Assembly: GCF_949628215.1 (NCBI RefSeq)
Contig: NC_134281.1
Span: 46,334,512 to 46,398,511 of the forward strand
Source: Phalacrocorax aristotelis
Lineage: Eukaryota > Chordata > Aves > Suliformes > Phalacrocoracidae
Length of the DNA stretch: 64,000 bases
Direction: 5' to 3'
Shown: piece by piece, positions 1 through 11,800 of the stretch
How positions within the stretch are numbered: position 1 is the first letter of the stretch
Layout: the number at the start of each line of letters is the position of its first letter
The notes under the pieces: generated by a model
What the model saw: the letters and a program-made list of their open reading frames with translations, nothing else
What the model was told of the DNA's origin: nothing
The model's database searches: none
Position numbers and translations under genes: made by a program

Positions 1-2090
1 AGATCCTAGATTGATCTGCAGTACAACAAGTCGTCAGCAGGTGACAAGTGCTGTTGTAATTATTATAGAGATGTCTGAGGCCGTGAGCTAGTTGTTTTAC
101 CTCAGGTAGTTGGAGGCATTATAGGACAATGTTTGTCCGTGGGAGGCATGGAATGCTGAACAACATCAAAGATTTACTGACCACACCAATCCAGTACTGA
201 CTGAATGGAACTCATTATTATTTTAATTTGCAGAGGCCACAGTGGTTACCTTGAGCAATTCTTGCACTCTGACTGTGGGCAGAGCAGCCATGCATGATGA
301 CCATGTGTTTTGAAAGTCCATGGCTCAGACGAGCCAAGCATGCTATACACATGGCCAGGATGTGAAGGTATGTAACCATGTACCTGCCTGCTAGCAACTA
401 AGCAGCAAGTGCAACTCCTAGTCTGCTGCTGCTGTTTAAGAGAGCTCAACAGCAGCATGAAAAGGCTCCCTGGATCAGCGGACTGCTGTGCACGTCACAG
501 TTTGAGGGAGCAAAATGGTGGGTTTTGTTGTGTTTATTTTCTAACGCAAAGGCTTCAGGAAGCTCAGGCCCTCAGGGGCAGTCATGTGGCCAGAGCAGAC
601 ATCCTCCTGGACAGCACATTCTGCTCAGAGGGGACGTGGGACATTCAGTCGTGCTCTGAGTGAGGCTGCCCTGTGTGAAGGGCTGTCGGGAGAAGCGGGT
701 ACCCATGCAAGTCCCTGGTATTCCTTGACTCAACAACACCTTTATTTCAGTAGCCTCACTGCAGCTGTGGGTCTAGTCCTGGACCGGGTGGGAAACACTT
801 GATGCAATACCCAGCAGAGAGAAAGGGAACAGCAGCAAGAACACATCTGCCAAGTCCAATAGCCTCCACACAAAATCCTGCTTGCAACTGCTCTCAACAT
901 CAAGCCTCTAACTCCAGAGCCAGGTCCCATTAACCTGTTTTGCATTTTCCTTCTGTTTGCAGTGAGGAGACATCAGCCTGGGTGTAACCTCTCTCCTGAG
1001 AGGCCACCACTCTGCTGTAGCTGTTCTCCTTGCCTGGGGAGAGCAGGCTGTGAGGAGGAGAAAACAACTGACAGAGCAAAGGGCATCCATGCAAGGTCAT
1101 GGCAGCTAATAGAAACCCACGCCCTCCAAATCTCTACTGCGACTCCCCCCAAATAATAATGGGCTCCAATGCTGCTGTCCCCAGGAGACACAACTGTAGT
1201 TTTACAATCTTCCAGTTTAATTTCCAGGTATTAATTATTGTAGGGTAGTATTCCAATTTTAATCAAAGAAGAAAAAAATCAACTTAGAAATATAATGGCC
1301 TGTGCTATTTTCTAGGGATTTTACTTAGGAGGAAATGAGCGTGAGGTAAAGTAGAGGTGTGACAGTGAGTATGTGAACGGTGTGGGTATTTTTGTATCTA
1401 TTCTGTTCGCTTTTTATATTCTTTCGATATCTTCTTTTTCTTGCTGAAAGAATGACTAAGAAACAGGTTGGTAAAGCAGAGCTTCTATAAAACCTTTATT
1501 AGAGAATGGGTGGGAAGGAGGGATCCCACATATTTCATGACAGATTATGAGGAAGAGCAGCTCGGAATGACTGCCAGCTGAGCAATGACGGGATGCAGAG
1601 GTGGGGCGTGAGCATTAGCACAGGCACGACACTGAGCTAAAGAGGACAAAAAAATGCAGTGGTAGAGAATTAAAAACAGAGAAAGAAAACAAAGCACACT
1701 GTAAAATGTCTCCAGTAATCAAGTATGACTCCAGGTAATTTCCTCTTATTGGTCTGAATGTGTATTTCAAGTTTAAATTTGTGCCTAATATGTCTTGGGG
1801 TAAAGTAAAAAAATAGGCATGTTTTCCCTCCGCCCTTGGTGACTGATGTATGATGTGGTAGTGCAAAGAGCCGAGAATAGTAGTTGAAATAGCCAGTGCG
1901 TGGGTGCGAGCAGGTACAGGAGGAGCAGTGCGCACTCTCCTGTTCCCGGGCTCTGTCGTGCCAGAGGGAGGTTTGCCCGGGCCAAGCTGGAGCCCTCAGC
2001 GGGAGGACCAGGAGAGTATGCGGTGACACAAATATTGCTTTCAGGCAGTTTGTACACAGTCATGCCTGGTTTGGAGAGCGTGGTGCAGCT
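1..2090. other. upstream intergenic DNA, no gene recognised
   Basis: I see no exon, promoter or named repeat that I can support here. Composition is moderate in GC with scattered short open frames that lack family resemblance. GC and CpG density rise from about 1880 towards the island that follows. In human the gene upstream of EPS15 is OSBPL9, divergently transcribed, but nothing of it is recognisable in this stretch. Confidence 0.5.
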
Positions 2091-2815
2091 TGCTCCCCGT
2101 CTCTCGCTGCCTGCGTTGTCATAGTGTTGCTCGTCCCCTTCCTTCTGCACCCCCACCCCCCGAAGACCCACCGTCCCCCGTCCTGTTCCGCCGAGCACAA
2201 ACAGTGCGATGGGGAGATGGATGTGTACAGCCAGGAGCGGCCTGGGCGGGCAGATGGCTTCCTGTGAGCGGCGGGAGGGAGGCCAAGCGCGGGTACCCCC
2301 GGGCGCGGGGAGGCCGCGCCGGGTCAGCGCATCCTGCCAGGCGCAGGCGCCGCTTCCTCCCGGGCCCCGTGCCCGGTCCTGTCGCAACCGAGCCCAGACC
2401 TGGTGCACCTCCTGTTTTGGGACACCCCCCCACCTGTGTCATGACTAAACTCGGGGACCGAAACCGTTCAACATGCTTGGGGCATCTGCAGCAGAAGCGG
2501 GGCCGACAGAGAAGGTAAAGGAAAGGCTAGGGACTGGGCTCGGGGATGGCGGGCGCCGTGTCAGGCCAGTAGGTCCGGCTCCGGGTTTTTGGTGCAGCTG
2601 CCTCAAGTGGACTCCGGCTCCGGCGAGCGCACTCCGGCGCCCGGTTTTGCGTGCGGCTCCCGCTGCCGCGCGCCGGCGGGGGAGACTCCGGCTCCGGCCG
2701 CCGGGCGGGCGCTGATCCGGTGCCGGGTTTTGTCCGGGGCTGGCTGGGGAAGTTGCCGAAGTTGGGCCGCGAGTGCCGGGGCGGCGGCGCGTCCTTCCTC
2801 CGGCCCGGCCGGTGC

Positions 2816-2851
2816 ATGATGGAAGCAGCATGGCCGCCCACCTCTCCCTGA
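2816..2851 (+). other. overlapping upstream ORF
   Basis: Two adjacent ATGs (2816 and 2819) lie 14 and 11 bases before the EPS15 start in another frame. They open an 11-codon frame that ends at TGA 2849-2851, inside exon 1 and past the EPS15 start. The second ATG has A at -3 and G at +4, a strong context. If the transcription start lies upstream, scanning ribosomes meet it first. Translation of it is inferred, not shown. Confidence 0.55.
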
Positions 2852-2856
2852 CACAG
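2830..2856 (+). CDS. EPS15: EPS15 exon 1, residues 1-9
   Basis: This exon encodes MAAHLSLTQ, nearly the human N-terminus, and ends at donor GTACCT in phase 0. The start sits in a strong Kozak context. It lies inside the CpG island. Confidence 0.9.
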
Positions 2857-5800
2857 GTACCTCCCCCCGTTCCTACCCTGCCCGCCGCTCCCCTCCCTCC
2901 CTCCCTCCCTCCCTCCCTCTGCCGGCGGGCTACGGGGCCCGGCGCCGCCCGCGGGTGGGGGGGCTCGGGACGGGAGCGGGGCCGGGGGCTGAGCCGCTGC
3001 CGCCGCGCTGAGGCGGGCGGCGGGGCCGCCTCGTCGCCCCGGGGAGGGGTGCGGTGCTCCCCGCAGGGCCCCTCGGCGGCGCGGCTTTGTGCGCCCGCCG
3101 CCGCAGCCCTGCCCTGCCCCGCCGCGCTAACGGCGCTGTCAGGTGGCGGCTGGGGCGGGGGGCGGCCCTGAGGCGAGGTCCCGCCTGGCTGCAGGTGCCT
3201 CTGCCCGCGGCCGGGAGCGGGGACGGGCCTGGCCTGCCGGGGCCCGGCGGGGCAGCGGCCCTCCAGCCCGCCCTCCCTCCGTCCCCCCGGGCGGGCAGCC
3301 CCGCGGTGGCGGCCCGCGAAGGTCCGGGCTGCGGCGGCTGCCATCCCCATTGGTCTTTTGTCTTCTGTAAAGACACCGGGCGCCTGGGCTGAACGACCAC
3401 GAGCGCCGTAGGTTTGAAGGCAGGTGGTGAGCTCGGAGGGAAGCGCGCTCGCTGAGGGCTTGCGGCGCGGTGCCTGCTCGCCCGCCGAGCCCCGCAGCTG
3501 CAGCCGGGGCAGAGGCGGGCTCCGGGCGAGCGCCGGCCTCTCAGTGGGCAGCAAGCGAGAAGAGTAGCTTGGGAGGGAGAGCTTAATTTCTTGCGTTAAC
3601 AGGAGTTTAGCTCCGAAGTTATTGCTTGGGAGTCATTTTACTTTGTCTTCTTTTGCGGGCCCCGTGGTACTGGGACGCCACTTTGCATACTGCCTGGGCA
3701 GGTCCCGAGTAAAGAGTGGTGGCCTTAAAACTTGGAGAACCTTGGCACCATCTGGCGCTCAGGTGGTCTTACTTGGCCTGAATCTTTGTCACTTGCATTT
3801 TTTCCTGGTGGTGGTGGAATTGCTTCATACTGTTGGGATTACCTTTTATTCCCCAGAGCTTTGATATCTAATAAATTTGGTACTTTTTTGTTTCATTTAT
3901 CAGTGGCATGAGAAATTCCTACCTGACATAAGCCTGAGGCGGGTCTGTGGGTGCACACACTCCTGCTTGAGATGCTTCAATCCAATAATCGATTGTCACA
4001 TTTACGGAGAGCAAAGCTGGTAGATAAGAACGGATCACTTAAGCACATAGTAGTAAACCTAAAAAGTTGTCAGCAAGGCTGATAAATTGGCACTCACTTA
4101 TGTAGTTGACTTTTGAGAAAATCATCAACTCTTTCAAGGAGAGAAAGGAGGATGGTTCAGTGAAAAGATGTACTTAAAATACATGGAGAAAATGTGTCTT
4201 TAAAGGTCAAAAGATAGGTAGTTATTAAAGCAAGCTTTCACAGAAGGTACTACACTTCATATTAAAAAATGTTAGGTTAGCCTTTGATGTGTCTCTTTTT
4301 CAACAGTCTTCAAGCAAAAGAAAAAAAGTTTAAAACATCTCCTCGCTGAAGAGGAAAAAGACCAGCATCCTTAATTCTGTTGGTCTCAAGGCATGGGCTG
4401 TTGTGGCTCTTTATCTGGGGAGAGGGGAGGAGTGTCTGCTCTGGTGTGTTCTACAGCAAGACATTATTGCTTACAGGCTGTGCAATCCTTTCATTGTAGA
4501 ATTTATTTACTTTTTTGTCCACGTGGAAAGGGGACTAACTGCAAATGTGAGAGTGTTGACAGAAGCAGAAAAATCACCACTATCCTTAAAACCATTGTGT
4601 CTACAGCTTACATCAGCAGTTAAATTGAGGAAACTATTTCTGTTGCTTTTGACCATTTGTGTGGGGGAAATTTTTATTTTTTTTTTTCCTTCTTCTTGGA
4701 TTGCATAAGAATCATCTTAGAAAGTCAAGCAAGCCTAAAGGTAATTTCTTCAATGTAGGTTCTAACTTCTGGAATTCCAGGGTTATGAAAAGTCGTAACA
4801 TTAAGTGCTCTAAATCTGTTTAGAGGAGCATGAGGAAGTGAAAATGATGGTATAGGGGGTGAGGGTAGTGTTACTGGCTGCAGTTAGATCAGCTGCTAAC
4901 ACCAGCAGTACGAAGTATGCAGATGGGTACTTTCTGCTGTAGACCACATGCAGAGAATAAGAGGCATATTAACCTGCAGTCAAGTTCACAGTTGTATCGA
5001 ATTTTCTTTTCCCCTTCCCATGTTTGGTTTGACTGTGATTTAACATGGCTAGGAAGTTGGGTATTTCCAAATGAGACTAGGGTATTTTCAGATGACTTTA
5101 CAGCTGCAGTGTCTGAGAGGGCTGGGCATCCTTTATTTGAATATCAAAGCTCTGATTGAGTAATCTGAAACTTTTTGGTGCTAATTATGTTCTGTTGGCT
5201 GATTAGTAAAAATATTTCGGGACCGTGTGGCTTAGGTGAAATTTATTAGACCAAGTATGCTTGAACTGGTGCTGCAAAATGAAGGTGATTATCTACCCCC
5301 TCCTCCCCCGGTTTAGTAATAATCCGAAGTATCTTTTATCTCCCCATTTTGAACCCCTTCTGCAACATCTTGTTGCCACTTGCATTTGCTCACTAAGTGC
5401 TGTGGTCTGAGCATAACTGTGAATTTAATAGGGAACTTCTAAGGAAACTTCTACCAAGTGAATGTTTTGTTGTGGCTGCCTTTAGTTTGGAAACAAGCTA
5501 GCAACATCAATGAGAAGGAACTGTTTCTATCTTGCAAATTGTCATCTGTTACTAGAAAACTCAAATTAAGCCGTAGCCAATATGAGGAGTTGTATTTTTG
5601 ATCTTGCAAGGATGGTTGCTGATCTGGCCCATTTAATTTAGGGCTTTTAGGGAGGAAGGAACAGAAAACTGAAGCCATAGAAAATGCATGTTGAGAGCAG
5701 GGCAGATATGTTTGTTGAAAGGTGATTTAATACGGTCATTCAAAAACTTCTCGTTGCTCTTAAAAATTGAACTTGTGGTTTATTCTGGAAAACCGTGTGA

Positions 5801-8800
5801 TTGAGGGGGCAGCTCACAGTTCAGGGAAGGACTGTAAAGAAATATTCAGGGAGAACAGGGAGGTAACTTTTTGTGTTAGTCTTCCTGTTGTCATGAAATG
5901 CTGTTTGTGAAGAATGTGATAGTTGTCTTAAAGTAGTTATAAGATGCTTTGATAAACAAGACAAAGTCAGGTAATATCAATGTGTATCTTAATTAGCTGC
6001 AAATCTCAGTTTAAACTTCAGTATTGTGTCACAGAGTGCAGAATGCTGTGCTTTGTCATTGAAGGGAAGCGAGTATTACAGCTGAGGCTAACCTAGCTAG
6101 CTAGCAGTCTAATGCATGCATTGCCAGGATTAACGTCTTCTTACTGGAATACATAGGATGTAAATACTTAGAGCATGAATGACACTCTTACAGTAATATA
6201 TATGTTATATGTAATGTAGAGCCAAAGCTTTTGAGGTCTCTGGCAAACTTCTGTTTTGTGGTGGTGGTTTTTTTTTTTGTTAAGGGATCAACAAAATTAT
6301 AAAATGAAGATCTTAGTTTGTTCTTTTTGCTGAAGTGGGAGATCTGCTGTTCCTCTTTCTGTCCTCCATGAAAGATGAGGAAATCTGAATATGCATCTGT
6401 GTGTGTTTAAACTTGTGTATAGAGAAGGCTGACTGCTCCTAAAGCAGATAGAACTTAATTTTTTTCTGATTGATATTGCATCAACCATGTTAGAGAGCGG
6501 CTGCATCTAAAAAGGCAGTGGAGCTCCTCTTTCATGTTACATAGGCTTTGTTCAGTACTGACTAGAAGATGGTGGAGGTTTCCTGTACCGATTTGAAAAT
6601 TAAATTGAACCATTCTTAATTATGCAGTGACAGACATTTACGCAGAGAGAAGACAGCAGAGTTTTTGTGCATGCTTCAACCGTTCAATGGGAATGAAAAT
6701 GATGAATTTTGAAGTACTTGGTAATATTTGTATACAAATTAATAGTAAATATTTTCTTACCTTTACTTTTGTTATTGCTGTAGGAGATGTGCTTGCCTAT
6801 ATAATCGAAAGTGGTAGAAAGCTTTACCATAAAACACTTTGGATCAGACAGTAAAGCACTAGGAGAAAAAGAGACAAGTTGACTATTGTTTGGAAAGGGC
6901 ATTGTGAAAAAACCAGCTTGCCTTAAATTTACCTGCTTTTTGGCTGGCTGAGTATGTGAAGAACATTTACAACCAGATTGTGTTGTTTGGCCTGGAAACT
7001 CTTAAAATGAATTGTAGAGCTTTGCATCATGATAGAATACAATATTTTGGACTTTAATCAAGGTAGTGGCCTGTTTCTCCCTTTCTATCTCATTTGGATT
7101 GGAGGGGAAGGTTATTTTAGTTTTTCTCAATGGACAGCTCTGTTTGTTTGTTTTTAAACCTTTTTGTGCGAAGGAAGGTTGTGGATGAACGGGATGGACA
7201 GACTGGGAGTAGTATCTCATTGCACCTAAATGCAAGTATGCCAGAGGGATGAAAACATGGGGATATAAAGGCTTGATTGACAACAGAAAATGAAAAAGGC
7301 GGTGTCCCTGAAGGTGTTTTTTACTTCCTAGTTAGTATTCTGAAGTTCATAGGTTTGTAACAAAGGTTGTAATTACTAGAACAGATATTACTCTTATGAA
7401 GTGATAAACTTTTAAATAGAATCATAATAATATATTTCTGGTTTTGTAGGCTGTGGAATCTGACGTTTTCTCCCTCCTTCCTTTTTGCATTGGAAACAAG
7501 TTGAATTTACTCACTGCAATTGGTTATTAAAAATCCCATAAAAAGAATTTTGCCAGGTAAATTCTAGAGTAGCCCTTTGAAAGATGTTGAGCAGTATTTT
7601 TCTTCTTATCCTAGAAGAATATCCTGGGCTATATTTGTATCTGTTTTTTTATTGAGGGGTATACTTTGAAGGAAAAGCAAGTCTGCTACTAGTAAAATAG
7701 CCTGGGAAACGTTTTTTACTACTATTATTCTATTTGGCGTCACAGGAAATTCCAGTTACTGCAGTGATACTGACGTTAAAATGAATATTGGAAGCACTAA
7801 TGAAATAAATAAGAATTACTGGCTTGTACTCTAAGTACTGAATGAAAAGATTGTTTTGCACTTAGTGTTTTCATCACAGGACTCCAACATGATGTTTCCT
7901 GTCCAGGAGTGACAATGATCGGTTTGGCTGTAATAATGAAACATTTGGCTGAACAAAGGGTGATATTGGGCAAGAGGGATGATGCATGAGAATTGATACT
8001 TCTGGTGTATGTGCTGGCCAACTCTGTTCTAGTTTTCTGCTCATAGCTTTGACTTGATTCTGTGCCTATGCTTTACATTATAATGAAGTAATACTTAGTA
8101 AGTAAAATACTTGAATGTTTAGGAGAACTACCCCTCTAGATTGCTACTCAAAGTGTCGCTGAGTCAGTAGGCACAGAATTTGAAGTTTAGTTAAGAAAAT
8201 ACAGTACGCTTTGGAGTCTGCTGGAAAGTGATTGAAAGTGTTGTTTGTTATATTGGTGTTATGGTAATCAGAGGTCTGGCAAAACTTGAATATATTTCTT
8301 CAGGCTATTTTAAGGGATGTGTAAACGCCTGCTTAGTTGATGGCCGGAATCATAAGAGTCTTTGTGTACCAGAGCAAAGTCAAAGCAAGGTGAAGCTATA
8401 TAAATGGAGGTATTGCAGTGAATGCCAATGATGGTTTCCCAGCGTATGTAATTTTTAATGTCTGGCTACACAAGAGGTATTTCCCCACCTCCCCCACCCC
8501 CCACCAGACAAACCAAAACTCACCAGTCCCCTGTGTTCTCCCATCCCCCCTCGCCCCAGAAAAAGCCCCAAACACAACAACTAGAGAATCAGAAATGCCG
8601 TGTGGCTCTTAGAAGAAACCAAGTGTCTCTGGGGCAGGGTACTTGCTGAATAAGCAGATGTAAAGGTCTGAATGAAAGTTCTCCTGTTATCTCTAGCTGT
8701 TCTCTATAATTTACCTTTCAGGATGTTCTAATGATACTGCACGCTTTCTGAGGTTGAACAGGATCACACTAAACCCCTGATTTCTACCAAACTTCCCCTC

Positions 8801-11800
8801 TTAATGTTCTTTGATAATCGGCACCTGTGAACATCTAAGCGCTTAGCCAGAAGAGCAACTGTGTTAGCTGTTGTGATAGGAAAATGTATATGTTCTTTTT
8901 TTAAGCTGTGACAATTTATATATGCACTGTAGGAAAGTGTTTTCTACAACTATATGATTGACAATGTCTAGAATACTGTTGGTTTCCATATTTCAATGCA
9001 AACTTCTAAATTTTAAAGCCGAAGAAACTACCTTGTTAGGTTCAGTTAGTACAAAGATCTGTAAATCTTGGGTTTTAAGATCATATTCCTCTTGAGGAGG
9101 AGAATTCTATTTCTGGATGATATTCAAAGTTATGTGGCTTGGGGTTTTTTTAGTATACATTGTGTAATTAACTTGTATTATGCTTAGTTGTTCCAATTGG
9201 GTTTGTGAGGGCAACACATGGTGATAATTGTAGGGCTATCCTCTGCATAAATGCACCCAGTCATGCACACAGTCTTTGGTTTAGGCAACATGAACTTCAT
9301 GAAGATAGTATCTGATTTTGTGCTTGTTTCTACATCAAGGAAGAGAGGTAACCCTAACAATACATTTCTTGGGAATCTCTCAGGCAAGGGTATGTGGTGT
9401 AGGCCAAGATATTTGGTTCTGCGTGGTTTCAGGCCTTCGGCTTTTTCCAGTTTCTAAGAATGGTTTAAAAATAAATTAATAGGAAGGGCCTTTTCCAAAG
9501 AGGCTGTTTTATCCTTATCCATCTAAGTTTAGGTGAGCACTGAATGTCTGGTAGATGGCAGTGGAATTAAGGCAGAAATTTTCTCTGGCAAGGATCCAAG
9601 TTACAAAAACCTAAGTTAAAAATATTACTCTCTCCTAATCTGGTACCATTGCTATGGATTTAGTTGTGAATCCAGGATTTAATTTAGATAATCTGAAAAT
9701 TTTACAGACTACTTGCACATGACACTAAAATATAAAGAATGATGCAGTAGGTAATGAAATAAAATTATATTGCTTTGTACTCATTAGAGAGCACTCCCTA
9801 GCCTGTATCATTTCGGGTTTCTTCTTTTGCCTATAGATGATCTTGCTTAAGAATTCTTGTTTCATACTGCCTAACCTGGTGACCTGTCTGATAGTAATCT
9901 GATAGTGGTTAGTATCACTGACTTCAAAACAAGAAGTCAGTCTTTTAAAATTTACAGCATGAAGAGCTGTCATAATCCTCATAATTTTACAGAATAAATA
10001 GAATTATATAAATCCCAAATGCTTCTTTGAAGACCAGTAAAAGGTGGTTTATATCTTTATTTATCCAGGGAGATGGGAAATTAAATATGGATCTTTAGGG
10101 TTAATTCTCTCTCTCTCTTTTTTACAGCTATCGAGTGCAAATCCTGTGTATGAGAAATTCTATCGACAGGTATGTATGTTCTTGTTGAGAGAGCAAACTT
10201 TATTTTGTATTTAAAATAAATATTCTTTTGCTATGAACTTCAGCATGGCCAACAGTGTGTAAACAATAAAATTTCAAGGAAAATTATTCTGCTTTAAAAT
10301 ATGTTTTTATAGTAACTAATATTTTGGTCCGAGCTATATCAGTATAAATTTAATATTGGTTGTAAGATGACTTATTTAATTTGCTAGGGAACTGCCAGGT
10401 ATGTATGACATACATCACTCTACAGTTGTAACAGACTGTTAGCTCTTGGAATGGAGTAAATCCTTGCAGACATTGTATTGATATGTTCTTTGTTCCTTCT
10501 TACAAGTGAAGCTCCATTTCTTGTGTTTGCAGTGCAGTTAGCGTTATGTAAGACTCACATCTGCCTCAGGGTATCCCCAGAGGGTCTTACAGGATTCTGT
10601 AAGGAGTGAAATTTGGATGGAAGGCCACTGAATGCCAAAGGAATGCATGTAGTTCTTGCAGCTTCACTCAACAGATACAAATATTTTGTCTTTATCATAT
10701 AAAAATAAAATATAAAAATATAAATCTGATGTCACATGTCTCTTATATTTAGGCCTAGCAAAAATAAGGTGTATCAATTCCTAGAAATACAGATGTTTTG
10801 AAAAATAGCTGTTTCAACTATTATAGCAATATTTTGTATTGTGCATAATAGACATTATTGCACAAACATAGATATATGAAAACTTTTAAGGAAGTGTCAA
10901 CTAAATCAATGATTGTATAAATTTAAAAAAAAATTCTATTTTTAGTTATAAAGACCTGATAAGGTTGGTTTTACATGGTTCATCAATTACTTATAGGAAG
11001 TTTTTTCTGCTTTGTGCAACTGGTAATGTTCCTCTGTGTCCTAAGACAGGATGTAGTGTATATGACCTCTTTATTTAGGTATTTCTTTTGGATGTCAACA
11101 TTAGAATGTGAGCTCATCTGCTGGGGAAGAGAGGAGACCATGATTTCTATCCACACGCTATTTTGGATTATGCTTAGAGGATCAGTCCCATTATTAAGCA
11201 TGTAAAACAGCAGTTAAAATGTGTCAGCCTATGATGCCTGCAAAGTTTGAGCTTCTATTCTACTTTAACAAGGGCCTTTCTCAACTACAGGACAGCATCA
11301 GTTTTAAAATTGGTAAACAAGAAGAGAGAGTTTACCTTGGTCTAAGGCTCCTGAAGGTTGAAGGAGATAGTAACACCCTCACAAAGTTTTCCTTCAATCT
11401 GATGGACAAATTCGCTGTGTGTCTGTCTCTAGGCATTGGATTAAAAGCTTTAGTGGAATCCCACGTTATGGTGATCACAAGAAAAGGCAAGGAACTAATT
11501 TTTTTTGCACGTTAGGTTTCATAGCACAATACTACTGAATATCACTGTCACGTATCATCTTTGCAACATGCATGTCTGTCTCCTCCTCCTGACTGCAGTT
11601 GCTTAACCACTGAAGCGTGAAGTAAAAAGTTGGGTAAAGAAACTGAATTTGAGGACAAATGTGATACTGGTTCCTAAGTCACTTAACATCTCGCATTTGT
11701 TGGAATACATAGCCTAGCAAAATTGGAGCAGTATTTTTTGTCCAGTAGTATACAGGAACAAGGATTCTTTAAACGTGATGTTACTGTTAGCGAAGTTGTG

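Larger units (their letters stand above)
2090..3560. promoter_or_regulatory. CpG island with EPS15 promoter region
   Basis: The stretch is very GC-rich and dense in CpG, in sharp contrast to the AT-rich DNA on both sides. It contains coding exon 1 (2830-2856). No TATA box is evident before the start codon, as expected for a broadly expressed housekeeping-type promoter. The 10-mer GCGCAGGCGC at 2341-2350 resembles an NRF1 site, and GC boxes occur (for example near 3150). Repeated short blocks of CCGG(G)TTTT and ACTCCGGCTCCGG lie at about 2580-2735, just before exon 1. The transcription start cannot be placed from sequence alone, but it probably lies within a few hundred bases before 2830. Confidence 0.8.

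Noticed and set aside
2445-3554. Long minus-strand open frame of 369 codons across the CpG island
   Set aside because: Stop codons are rare in such GC-rich DNA, the product is an Arg/Pro/Gly-rich string with no domain, and it overlaps EPS15 exon 1 antisense.
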